Assembly (NCBI RefSeq): GCF_032884065.1
Contig: NC_088881.1
Location: forward strand, 8,588,582-8,652,581
Length of the DNA: 64,000 nucleotides
Reading direction: 5' to 3'
Origin: Artemia franciscana
Lineage: Eukaryota; Arthropoda; Branchiopoda; Anostraca; Artemiidae
Shown: in pieces, positions 46,286-57,930 of the stretch
Numbering within the stretch: position 1 is the first letter of the stretch
How the letters are laid out: each line of letters starts with the position of its first letter
Translations under genes and position numbers: made by a program
The notes under the pieces: model-generated
What the model was told of the DNA's origin: nothing
Seen by the model: only the letters and a program-made list of their open reading frames with translations
Databases searched by the model: none

Positions 46286-47760
46286 GTAAGTTTTCAGTAA
46301 TACCAGATCCTGGAAAGAATAACAAAGAATTGATCATAGACAAATTAAATGCCACTTGTAGATGTGTTTTGAAGTCACCCTCTTTCCTCACCATCATCAA
46401 TAACTGCAACATTTCTACAATACCATCTTATCTTACAGCAAATGATAACAATAAATTTCATGTTTTTTAAAAGGAAACCAATTTTTAATTTATGCTCACG
46501 AATTCTAACTCTGATCGTGGAAGATAGTGTAACCCACGATAATTGTGAGGGTAACAGGGTCATAATGGGCTTAATTTGTCCATGGGTTGATGTATATTTA
46601 ATAGCAGTAATGCTTTATGGACCTCGGTTAAGATAGTAATTCACTTCCATATATCCTTACATAATATGATGAGATATTTAATATTAGTGAAACTTTGAGG
46701 ACCATGGTTAATACTATAATACATTTCAATATAAATTTATGTTATGCTTTATTTATGTTTGAACAATATCTCTTTTAAAAGAGATTAACTAGCTTCTGAA
46801 TCCTCCTCGGCTTGAAGGAGGGCTAATAACGAGTTTTGTGCAGCGCGTCACGATGGTGAGGTAAAAAAATAGCTAGCAGGCATCAATCCTTATATATAGC
46901 AGGTATTAAGCTTGTAAATGCATCCTGTTTATATTTAAAAAACAATGGGAAAGAACTCTTGTAATCTCTAACGTAAGGTTTAAAAGGAACTAATAATAAA
47001 AAAGGTTAAAATATAGCCTTTTATTCAACACAAAGAGGAACTGATAATGAAATTTGTAAAACCTCTGATGATGATAAGGAAAAGAGATTAATAGGAACTA
47101 ATTTGCACGATAGTGTGGCATTGGAATCAATTATAAAGAAATCTACACAGCTAACTCTACAAAAAAGGGATGAAAGAAAGAAAGTGTAGATCTCTGAATA
47201 CATTGGAAAAAAATTAAAAAGAATTAAATTTAGACCAGGATATTTTGAAAATATTGGTACATTAGAATGAAATGATTATTTTCAAATTGATAGAAAATGA
47301 AACTTGCTCCACCTGATTCCGGATTCTACGCTGAAGGCTTTCAGGTAAGAAAGACAAAAAAAAAAAAAACAAAAAAAAAACACACTTGTCATGTCAATGT
47401 TGATACTTAACTGGTAAAATTTCTGTATGTGATAAAATTGAAAAACTAGTTTGATTCAGAGTTTTTTCGTTGTTTATTTCTAATATATATATGATTTTAA
47501 ATCATATTATTAAAAAAATATTCTAATTATAATGTATATTATTGTGCTGTAAATTATATTATTAATTTTAAAAAAACGCTTTTCATGTCAATGTAGAGGC
47601 TTTATAAAATGTAGATGGTAAAATGTCTTGATGTGACAAAGTCGGAAAACTAGTATTGGGCTGCTTTTTATTTTTATTTTCAACCATGAAATAGGCGCTT
47701 TCATATCATCTACTCGTATGCAATCTTTGAACAAGATTTTTACCATGTATGTCTGTATAG

Positions 47761-48038
47761 GTTTGTCTCTTATTGTAACTGCCATTGAAAAAGCTGGCTA
47801 CACTGGTAAGGTTGAAATTGGAATAGACGTTGCCGCCTCTGAGTTCTACAGAGAGGGTAAATATCATTTGGACTTCAAAAACCCGAATTCCGACAACACT
47901 GCTTGGCTGTCTGGACAAGAACTTGTTAACTTGTATCACGAATTTATTAAGGAGTTCCCTGTTACATCAATTGAAGATCTATTTGACCAAGATGATTGGA
48001 ATGGCTGGAACAGTTTCGCAGCTACTGCTAACATTCAA
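47761..48038 (+). CDS. Eno: Enolase exon (IEKAGYTGKVEIG...SIEDLFDQDDW)
   Basis: Acceptor TGTATAG ends at 47760, donor GTAAGC at 48039, phase 0 at the end. It contains IDVAASEFY and SIEDLFDQDDW, where leucine replaces the near-invariant proline. Confidence 0.9.
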
Positions 48039-49302
48039 GTAAGCATAAGGGATGGGGTGCTGCCAAGAGCGTATCCAGGATTTTCGTTCGGGTGAGGGGG
48101 TTATAAAATCTTTAAAAAGCACATCAAAAATTTGTATTTTGATACGTTTTTACGAGTTGGACAAAACTCAGGGTGGGGTAAATCCCGGTAACCTCCCCGC
48201 CGGGAGATACGGCCTTGGGTGGAGATTAAATGCAAGGACGCCACAGTTCCGAAAATAAATAAATTTTCACAGGCACGTGTCGTGGTTTTCGTAGACGGTG
48301 TTTCAGAAACATATATCTTTTTACTCTTTTAAACAGAAAAAAAAATGAAACTTTGTATAACTACTTGGTTCTCCAAATTCTGGTAGAGTTACACATGGGC
48401 GCCAAAATCTTGTTTTGCGAAGGGAGCTGGGGCTCGTCACTCGTTTTAGCCCGGCTCCAGTAAACTAGCCCGGTCCTAAGGTAACCATCAGCTCTGTCTG
48501 TTTAATTTGAATGTAACGCATTAGAAACTTTGAAGCTTTTTGTGTGGAGACTCAGTGCTTCTGAGAAGACTTTACCTCTACAATTCAAAATGTCTTATGT
48601 ACTTATAAGGGGGGGGGGGGGCACTTTAAGTTCAAGGATGCTCTACATCTAAAAATGAAAGCATTAGAACATCCAATAACATTAACATATGTTCTATCAT
48701 TGGAACATGCTAACATTCAAGTAGGTATAAGGGAAGGGGTGCATCCAAGGGCGTATTCAAGATTTTCTTTGGGGGTGAGGAGATTGCAAGATCTTAAGAA
48801 AAATGCATCAAAATTTGTTTGTATGCATGTTTATTGCGTTTTTACGGATCAAACTGAATTTCAAGGGGGGGGGGGTTCAAACCCGGTAACCCCCTCTAGA
48901 TACTGATACTAGATACTCTAATTTTAGAAGACAGGGTTTCAATAGCATCACATTTGTTTCTCAAATTTGCAATAGGAAAAGAAAGAAACTTTTTTTTGTG
49001 GAATGATTATATGCTGCTGAGTATTGATTCAACAAACTCTGGTAGATTTTTTACACATTGGTACAAAAATTTTATTTTATGGAGGGAGCTGTGGCTTATC
49101 ACTGATTTTATCCTGGTTTCAGTAAACTATCCTGGTCAGTTGCAGGTCCGGTCCTAAAGTAAACTTCAGCCCGGTTTCTGTGAATTTGAATGGACCGTAT
49201 TGGAAACTTTAAAGCTTTTGTGAGGGTTCTCCCGAGAAGCGTTTGTCTTTACCATTAAAGCTGTTTAAGTGCGTAAAAAAAGGGGGGAGAGGTGCACTTC
49301 TC
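48027..49302 (+). repeat. 682-bp tandem duplication copying the exon edge and donor
   Basis: GCTAACATTCAAGTA followed by a TAAGGGA(T/A)GGGGTGC segment occurs at 48027 and 48709. The following 600 bp align in order (GGTAACC, CTCTGGTAGA, GGGAGCT, AGTAAACTA, TTTGAATG, poly-G). The first copy includes the last 12 exon bases, so the second copy is a pseudo-exon edge with its own GT. Confidence 0.85.
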
Positions 49303-50062
49303 ATAACAATTTACATAGCTAGGGATAAAGGCGCTATAGTAGGTTTACTTAATGTTTTCTAAAAGTTGAAGTGTTTGAGTAAAAACATAATTACGAATAT
49401 AGATTATCTTACTAGCAATATGCATTTTGACTGGGCTTCAACTTGAAATGTGTGCTGTTTTTTGTATAATTTACCTTTTTGTAGTTTTTGAATGTTATCC
49501 CCTCCCCCGCCAAAAAAGACAGAAAAATAATTTCTGTTAAATGCATTATTATACTTAGCACAGTGTGTCTTTATGTTACGTTCTTAAGTTATGTCTTGTC
49601 TTTTTACCCGCCTAAAAAAAATACTTAATAATGTGATAGTGAGTATTCAATATACTTTAAAGCGAACTTAATTGTTTTGCATCGTGAAAAAACAACTTAA
49701 TTTTCTTTTTTTGGTTTACGGCCCTTTTGCTTTGGAGAGGAGAATATTAAATAAACCAGGAAAAAGACCGTATTGCCTTAGAAGCTATTTAAAAGCCTTA
49801 TATTTAGATAAGTCAGTTCATTTTTATTCTTGATTATTGATGATAATGTGTCTTTGACCTGTCCAAACCGTATAAATCTTTCTTTTTTTTTTGGGGGGGG
49901 GGCTTTATAGGTAGGTCGAAATAGTTTTTTTATAGAGTTGATTCTTTCAATTTTCGGTTGTTCTACATTGCTCAGGAGGTAAATAGTAGATAGTAAAGGG
50001 AAAGGGCTTAATAATCTTATAACCAAGTTGATTATTCCAAATTGTCTCATTTTTCATTTTAG

Positions 50063-50296
50063 ATTGTTGCTGACGACTTGACTGTAACCAATCCCATACG
50101 TATTTAGACTGGAATTGATAAGAAAGTGGGCGACTGCCTCCTTTTGAAAGTGAACCAAATTGGTTCGGTCAGAGAATCCATTCGGGCTCATAAATTGGCA
50201 AAAGCTAACGGATGAGGTACCATGGTATCACACAGATCAGGTGAAACTGAGGATTCGTTTACTGCTGATTTGGTTGTTGGGCTCAGCACTGGACAG
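50063..50296 (+). CDS. Eno: Enolase exon with two in-frame stops
   Basis: Acceptor CATTTTAG ends at 50062, donor GTAAGT at 50297; 78 codons in phase 0. TAG at 50105-50107 and TGA at 50213-50215 interrupt otherwise clean enolase text ([24 protein letters not shown]). Confidence 0.9.
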
Positions 50297-51189
50297 GTAA
50301 GTTTGTCATTCGATTTAGACCAACAGCTTATAACCAGAGATCTGAGGTTGGAGATGGTAATAGTTTTGTTGTAAATAAATTATAACACCTTACTGGCTTG
50401 GTATGACAATTCGAGAATGTGCAGGACAGCAAGAAAAATGTGGCAAGTCGTATACATTAGGAAAAGCCGATATCTCTACTCAGTAGTCTTCAGTGCAAAA
50501 CAAATGAAAAGTCGATGAAACGAATGAAAAGACAAACTGAAAACTGATTATTACAAAAAATGAAAATTCAAATTGAAGATTCCCCTTCTCAGACGAACAG
50601 TAACTCCTTTCTTCTTTTTTTTTAGGTTGGTCCTTTTATTTCGTTGACTTTTTTTGTTCTTTTTGGTATGAGGACGTCTACGGCTAAAATATGTGCATGT
50701 TCTTCTTTTTTAAAAGAATTTTTTTAATTTTATTGTTTTTTGTTTTTTTTTTTCGTTAGAATATATTTTCTCATATTTGTACTTTATTGTTACTGCTCAA
50801 GGAGTCAGGGTCGTTAGAAATTAAAGTGTTTGAAGCTGAGGTGTTGCTCTAGCATTTTTATTGGGGGAGAGGGATCTACATCCAGAGAGTCAAGGGGCAT
50901 GGGCTATATGATAAATCATTTATCTTGTAACCGCAGACAATGTGAGCCTCTTCTTGATGTCTTGGCGTCAGCAGAGGTTAGATTCAACCAATATGGGAAA
51001 AGTACAAATTCTTTCTTAGAGTTGTGACCTTTTAAGATCATTTTTAATGGCCAGAAATGTCAATATACCAGTTAAGGAAAAAAAACAAAGAAAAACTGTG
51101 TAATCGATTTCGATACGGGACCCGGCACTCGGCAAATGGTAAGCCTGTGTATATTGATTCTTGTTTAATGTAACAAAATGCAAATGATT

Positions 51190-52335
51190 CAGATTTGTTT
51201 ACTACTCCTTACTAGGGAAAATAGAGGGCTCGCCAGGAAATACATAGAACGTTGCAGGGTCCCAATGACTTGAAATAAAGAGCTGCGTTGCTTATGGCAT
51301 CTTTGTAGATTTGTACTGGGTTTTGAGCCAGATTTTGTTGGTGTTGAATATTGTGATAGCGTTGTTCTTATATCGTAATATTTTTTTTGTTCTGCATTTG
51401 TATTTTTGACTCGGTCTAATTTTTGCTTTTGCCTGTCTTCTAAGTGCACAATTTGTGTTTTCACTCCATTTTTGACACGTTCTGATATTCACTTTCTTAT
51501 GATTGCTTGTAATTCTTACTGTCGCTTTTCTTTTAACCGCATATACCCTTGTTCACGCATAAATATCTAGATGATTATTGTAGGCCAGAATATTTCGGTG
51601 TATCATGTCTTCTAACCGCCCCTTTTTTCCTCTTCATTTTCATTTTTGACACGCTTTAACTCTCGTTTTTGCATGTCTTCTAACCGCTCGTGTCTTAGCT
51701 CTTCATTTTTCATTTTTTGACACGTTTTGATAGTCGCTGTTGCATATCTTCTAGTCATATTTGTCTTTCTTCTTTTATTTTGGATTTTGATTGCTTCAGA
51801 CAATTTTTTAATGCCTCTTGCTTTGGCTGCCCGTACTGGTCTTGTCGAAATTGATGGTCTCGGTCATTGATTTTCACCCGTTGTGAATTTAATTAGTTAG
51901 GGCCGTTTTCTTGGTCTTATCATGTTTCACAGTTCAGGTGGTGGTTCCAAAGAATCATCTTTTTAATTCTCACCGATGTTATTTTCAATTTGACACGTTT
52001 TGATTCCCGCCGTCGCTTATCTTCTAACTCCATTTTTCCTTCTTCTTCTTTTAGATTTTCATTACTTCAGGCAACTTGCCAATGCCCTTTGCTTTAGCAG
52101 CCTTTATTTGTTTAGTCATACATGATGGTCGTGGTTGTAGATTTGTCAATTGTTCAGGTGGCGGGACAAATACTCCCTTTTCTTCCAACGAATCACGATT
52201 TATAACACTGGTAAATTTTGGGTCCTGTCTCATTTCATGGTCCAGGTTTTTGAAAGAAAACGAAGGTTGTTTTCACCCATGATGAATTTAGTGCCAATCC
52301 CTTTAGCTTTAGCTGTCCTTATTGATCGATATTAT
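51190..52335 (-). repeat. Fossil repetitive coding DNA in enolase intron 3
   Basis: On the - strand, frames such as 51612-51803 and 51189-51492 read charged repeats like KAKGIGKLPEVMKI, KTCQKMKNEE and RLEDMQKRE. The DNA markers TGCCTCTTGCTTTGGC, TGCCCTTTGCTTTAGC and TCCCTTTAGCTTTAGC at 51815, 52082 and 52298 mark three units. Stops and shifts break it. It resembles in style, not sequence, the PEQRETRLA repeats at 4.8-5.6 kb. Confidence 0.5.
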
Positions 52336-53008
52336 ATAATTGTATGATATAGCAATACTTGTATAATACAATATTATACAATACAAAATGAGAACATTTT
52401 TCGTTCGGCTGTTCATAAATTCTGTAGTTTTTAGGGGAGTACCACATTTTGTTTTCGTTATACCACGTTGAACCATGGAACTGAATAAGAAAAACTAATC
52501 ATTTGAATTTTGACAACGCTTTTTTTTTGTTCTCAAACACTAGACATCTGTTGAAATTCAAAGATAAATATACCTTCTTACGTTATTGCGTGTCTTATAT
52601 ATTTAGCTTGTTTTTGTTGGTTTTTCACCCACGTTTATCTTTTTAAGTATGCCACCCGCTACTAAAAAAAATTTGCATAACTCCGTACGGAGGTCATTCA
52701 TTAAAAATTAGAGTCCCTGTTTTTTTATGGTGTGTATTGTTGTTTAAGTTTCCACTTGACCAATTTAATCAAATTTTATTTTTACTGTCCTTGGTACTTC
52801 AATTTTAAAAAATGTGAAGCCAGTAGGCCAGCCACTTAAACATGAATATTAATTTTGTTATTTTGAAGAAGGAAATAATCAACTTCAGTTTCTTCAATTC
52901 ATCAATCTCTATGAGCCTCTGGTATAATTGAAGATTGTTAAACGTAGATTTTACTCAAACGAAGCTTTTTTCGAAAGTACGTTTTGTGAAACAGCTGCTG
53001 ATTTGTGT

Positions 53009-53195
53009 TCTCTCCCTCTCTCTCTCTCTCTCTCTCTCCCTCTCACAATCTCTGTCTGTGCCTGTGTGTCTGAGCTGCTGTTTGCTTCTCTCTCTCTCCC
53101 TCCCTTTCTCTCTCACACAATCTCTGTCTGTGCTTGTGTGTCTGAGCTGCTGTTTTCTTCTCTCTCTCTCTCTCCCTCTCTCTCTCACAATCTCT
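53009..53195 (+). repeat. CT microsatellite in about 75-bp tandem units
   Basis: TCTCTCTC runs alternate with CACAATCTCTGTCTGTGC and GTGTGTCTGAGCTGCTG, present twice, with a third partial unit. Confidence 0.93.
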
Positions 53196-53371
53196 ACTTG
53201 TTATATTTTCTTGTTCTTTCTCTTTCTTATAAAAGTGTAATGAAAATTATTTCCTCCCAAAATTTCGATTATAATAAACGAAAATGAAATTGCATGAAGC
53301 AGTCTCTGATTATTTTTTTTTTAATAAGGAATATGATCTTTAAAGAAATTATAATATTTTGCCTATTTTAG

Positions 53372-53494
<123 letters not shown>

Positions 53495-53615
53495 ATTCAT
53501 GAAAGTGTTGTAAGATGTGATTAAGTGTCTGTTTTCTGAAATAGTCAATTTGATTTCTAAGGCTCTTTCAAAAGTCTGCCAATTTCTCTCTCTGCGTTGA
53601 TTGTTTTCTCGATGA

Positions 53616-53621
53616 AATAAA
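53616..53621 (+). terminator. Polyadenylation signal AATAAA of enolase
   Basis: AATAAA lies 122 bases after the enolase stop, followed by a TG-rich stretch; a normal 3' UTR length for this gene. Confidence 0.6.
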
Positions 53622-56079
53622 ATGTCTGAATAATGTGCTTAGTTTAATCGGCTTTCTGCGTGCTTTATTTAGGAGATGGGTAATACGTCTGGATTTGACA
53701 TGAAGAAGTAGACACATAATAATGCATTTTTCGGAAGAGGCGGTGGGGGTACATAAAAGAGCAAGAAACGAATTATATGCTGTCATAAGACAATGCTACA
53801 GACAAAGAACATAAGCAAATAGCATTTTATAGAGAATAAAAAAAGAATATAAAAATGTATATATAAAGAGGGAGTCCTGATAAAATATAATGTAGTTATA
53901 ATAATTATACTGGCTCGCTGTCCAGGCTGGACTCGCTTTGCGTTAGCTTTAAGAACATTGAGCTGGAAGAAAATTTCTTAATATTGGACGTGATTGCATA
54001 CAGTTTTTTCGTTTAATTGAAACTCCTAAATGTTCCTTAAAAGTTCCACCTTAATACACTTAGCGTTATTAGTTACAGTAACTGTAGTGGTAGCATTAAA
54101 AGTATACACATTGTGGCTTCTGCCTACTTCAAAATCCCCCACAACTTATCCTTAAAGGTCTAACGTGGGAGGTGGGTTAGCTGCCCTCTAATCTCTGTCG
54201 ACTATTAAAAAGGACACTCGCCTTTTCAACTTCCAATCGAATGGGCCTTTTTTGAAGTTTCTGGAACAACTCCCTCGTTTTGAAGTGCCCTGGTCTGTAA
54301 AAGAACCTCTTTACTTAGGAAGCGCTATTGTGCGGATAGTTTGCTGCAAAAACATATTTATGGCTATTTCGAAAAATAACCTGAAACCCAACAATAATGA
54401 TGTCGAATCGATATAAAAGTCATACCATTGGAATCACCATAGCTCAAGATCACATTTAGGAAAATTACATTTTTAGCAGATCTTTAACAGATAGGAACAG
54501 CAGTTTTTCGCATGGAGAGCAGTGATGTCTCTTCTTTTTGCTCTGCTTGGTTTTGTTCTGTTGCTGTTTGTCGGCTGCATAACATCTTGTAGATATGGTA
54601 GGTTTTCTGCACAGGGTTTTAGGTTATTGTGATTCCAATGGTGAACATTCGTTTCAACCAGACGCCATTTCTGAGGGGCTTCTTGAGATTTTTCGAAATA
54701 TCCATAAAATGATTTTCTATGTAACATTTTATTTGTAATACTAATCGGGGTAATAGTTATCATACCTGAAACAGCTACAAAAACTAATTTTGTCTCACTA
54801 GCCATTTTGTTTTAAACGTGTTTTTAATTTTTCTTTGGCTACTATGGGCTGTGATTCGTTCATTACTAGGTTACAACGACCCCTGCAACCACGACAACCC
54901 AGATATGCCCTTTTCATGGCTTCAATGTTGTATTTATATTTATTTCCCCAGACCACTTCGTTGTGAAGGAGTGATTCTAGATAGAATTGGAGGGCAATCA
55001 GTCAGTCTCTCCTCTCGACCCCCATAGACCTCCCAAATATAATTTTAGGATAGTAGTTTTGTTTGAAGTATTTAAAATATTAAACAAATAATCCGGTGGT
55101 GGTTTGACCCCACAGACCTTATGCCAAGCGCCGTAAATTATACAAGTTACCCATTGGTTACATGTACGTTGCATAACAGAAAAGGGAGGCATGTTTAACC
55201 CTTGGTGTCTAGAAATTTCTAGAGGTTATTTTCTAGGCCAAGAGCATCCAAATTTTTGATGGTATGAGGGGGGGGGGGGGAGAAGTACGCCAGATTACAC
55301 ATATAACATTAACTAAGGAGTGGTTGATGCATTAGAAACAATGCGATGCCTCGGTGTCTACTTTGGTATTAGGCCAAAGTTTGAGCGTTTATAACAAAAA
55401 GTGCAATTACTATTCTCCATATTCTGAAAGTGAAACATACGTTTCGCAAGTTCAGTTTGCACAGCTTTAAAACACATATAAAGCATTGGGGAGACGTATT
55501 TTTGAGCATTGCCCAAGCATTTGGTATCTGTACAACCGTTTTGACAGGCTGGAGTAAAATGTATTGAGAGGCAAGTGACAAGGTTAGTTCCGAATCTGAA
55601 GCAATTAACTGCACTTCAAATTTTACAGTTTTGTAGGGTTAGAGTTGATTTGATGAATAAATTCAGGATTGTGCCGATGTGTGTTCTTCAGGTTTCTGCA
55701 ATACACAGCTACTACGCAACACCTTTAAAACTTATATTCCTTAGCTGTGAGCTTAAGAATTGGTTTGATGAGTTTCGTACTGAAAGTAGGGGGCGACACT
55801 AAAACTCAAAATGGACGGAAATTGTTCCATATGTGAAGGGCCCCCCCTCCTCTGTACCTTGCTCTTTACGCTAAATTTTGACTTTTCGTCTCAACTTGTT
55901 GCGAGTGACTATTGAAACACAAGGGCCGTTTATTGGAATAAGAAGCTTTTTAAAGTGGTTTTTATAACATTTCCGCGTCCCACATACCTTAACCAGTAAA
56001 GGACTTGGATTCACCTGAAACTTGGTAAACGGGTAGCATATCTACAGCCTAGGAGATGCTAAACAAGATACTTTAGACT
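53622..56079. other. Intergenic; worn R1/R2 pieces, one unassigned open frame
   Basis: 54140-54300 follows R1 landmarks (GGGAGGTGGGTTAGCTGCCC, then AAAAAGGACAC, then GAATGGGCC) with heavy divergence. 54815-54935 resembles the R2 end (TACTATGGGCTGTGATTCG). 55785-55870 is an R1 5' scrap with TTGCTCTTTACGCTAAA. A 110-codon - strand frame at 54473-54805 starts with a hydrophobic stretch (KLVFVAVSGMITI) but has no recognised similarity. Poly-G at about 55268. Confidence 0.45.
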
Positions 56080-57240
56080 GTTATCCTTTGCTGCTTAGAC
56101 TTTACGAAGTCCAAATTTTTATTGTTCGGGGATTTTTCGTCTATCATGGAAAGTAAGTAACTTTTTAATTAAAATTGTTGCCTCGTTTTTAATAAATCGT
56201 TCTCAAGTGCTTAAATATAGATTGTTTTATTCCTATCCCCTTCTTATCTTATGTGGGGTCCCCCAGAGAACCCTAATGGGTCCCATTTTATTCCTTATCA
56301 TGATTTATATCCTCATGACTGACCACACAGAGCGATGGAAGTATGTGGATGACCTGTCTGCACTTGAGGTTTGTCGACGAAATATTAAAGGCTCAATTAT
56401 GACATTATTGACTATGTTACACACTTTCTTTGTCGAGTTATGAAAATTAATTTTTAAAATCAACCCTTCTTCACAAACCCCATTCCTCCCAAAATCTCTG
56501 CCACGTGCATTAAACTGCTTGGGGTGACATTTACTGCTGACTTGAAGTAGGATGCCCATGTTCAAAATATCTTAAACAAGCTTCCTCTTCGGTTTTTCTT
56601 CTAAAACTTTTGTTAAAATTTTCCTGCCCCTCCCCCTAAGGATCTTCTCCAACTTTATTGTTCCTTTATTCGGCCAATATCGGAGTTCACCTGTCCAGTG
56701 TGGCATTTCGGTCTTTCTTCAGGGCATATTTATAAAATTGAAAATGTCCAAACACGAGCACTTAGAACAAAAAATGGGGAAGGGAAGGTTCCATATCATT
56801 ATCTACTTCGTAAGTTCAAGCTCACCATGTTGGCCGAGAGAAGAAACCTCCTATGCCTTCGTTTCGGTACCAAGACCCTGTCTGTTCCTCAATTACGTTC
56901 CATCATCCCCGAACCCTACCTTCCCGCCTGCAACAGACCAGTTCTTGCAAAATCCCCAAATTGACTCCTATCCCCGCTAAACATGAAAGATATCAGAAGA
57001 GTTTTGTTACGAGTTTTGTTGAGTTGTATAATAACCAGGAAAATTAGTCATTAACTTTACTGTTATTTATTTATTTTTCCTTTATGAATTTTTAACTAAG
57101 TTTTGACTAAAAACATTTTTTATGTATTTTCATTAATATTATTGTTATCTAGTTATTTTTGACCTTTTAACATAGTGTTGGCTCTTTTTTTATGTATCTT
57201 GTACAATGAATTATGTTTGACGTGAACGTCAAGTTCTTTC
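56080..57240 (+). mobile_element. LINE-D, jockey/CR1-like reverse transcriptase 3' part, decayed
   Basis: The + strand reads GVPQRTLMGPILF (about 56258), the palm motif WKYVDDLSALEV (YVDD codons about 56342-56353), then VWHFGLSSGHIYKIENVQ, RALR and YHYLLRKFKLTMLAERRN (56698-56964). Order and spacing fit the C-terminal half of a jockey/CR1-group ORF2. The frame shifts between the two blocks and no endonuclease remains. Confidence 0.75.
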
Positions 57241-57245
57241 AATTA

Positions 57246-57491
<246 letters not shown>

Positions 57492-57639
57492 CTAGTGCTT
57501 GTTTGACGTAAAATTCATATTCGGCAACCCTGCTATGATAGCAATTATTACAATTCTATTGTGTTCTATACACCAAGAAGCCTCTCAATTAGAACTTTAC
57601 CAGAAGTTTACCTAAAAATCTACTAGCTTGAATTGACAG

Positions 57640-57930
57640 CCCTAGAATCAGTTTTATTATTATTATTGTAATTTTATTACCCATCATAATGTATAAATCC
57701 ACAAAATATGGAGTAGGAAAAATTAGGAAAAAAAAACAAAGTACAACACTACATAATCAGATTATCATCTATTTCAGAAGTCTATATATATCACTAGTCG
57801 GATCAAGATCTTGCCTATACCGCAGTAGACGCTTCTGCCCGGCAATTGCGGGTTGGGCCACTTCATACTTCTTTGATATCCTGCTGTTGCTTGACCAAGG
57901 TGGAAGTGGGGAATAACGAACGCAATATCT
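57640..57930 (-). mobile_element. LINE-E 3' end
   Basis: The - strand reads AQPAIAGQKRLLRYRQ, then a stop near 57790 and a 3' UTR ending in a TTATTATTATT tail near 57655. It has the form of a LINE C-terminus and tail, and may belong to the fragment at 61690-62800. Confidence 0.5.

Noticed and set aside
50063-50296. Stop codon reassignment or readthrough to explain the enolase stops
   Set aside because: Other genes in the window end normally with TAA/TGA/TAG and two different stop codons would be needed; a decaying copy or base error is simpler.
52955-53287. Arg/Glu- or Leu/Ser-rich frames near 53 kb
   Set aside because: Composition artefact of the CT microsatellite.
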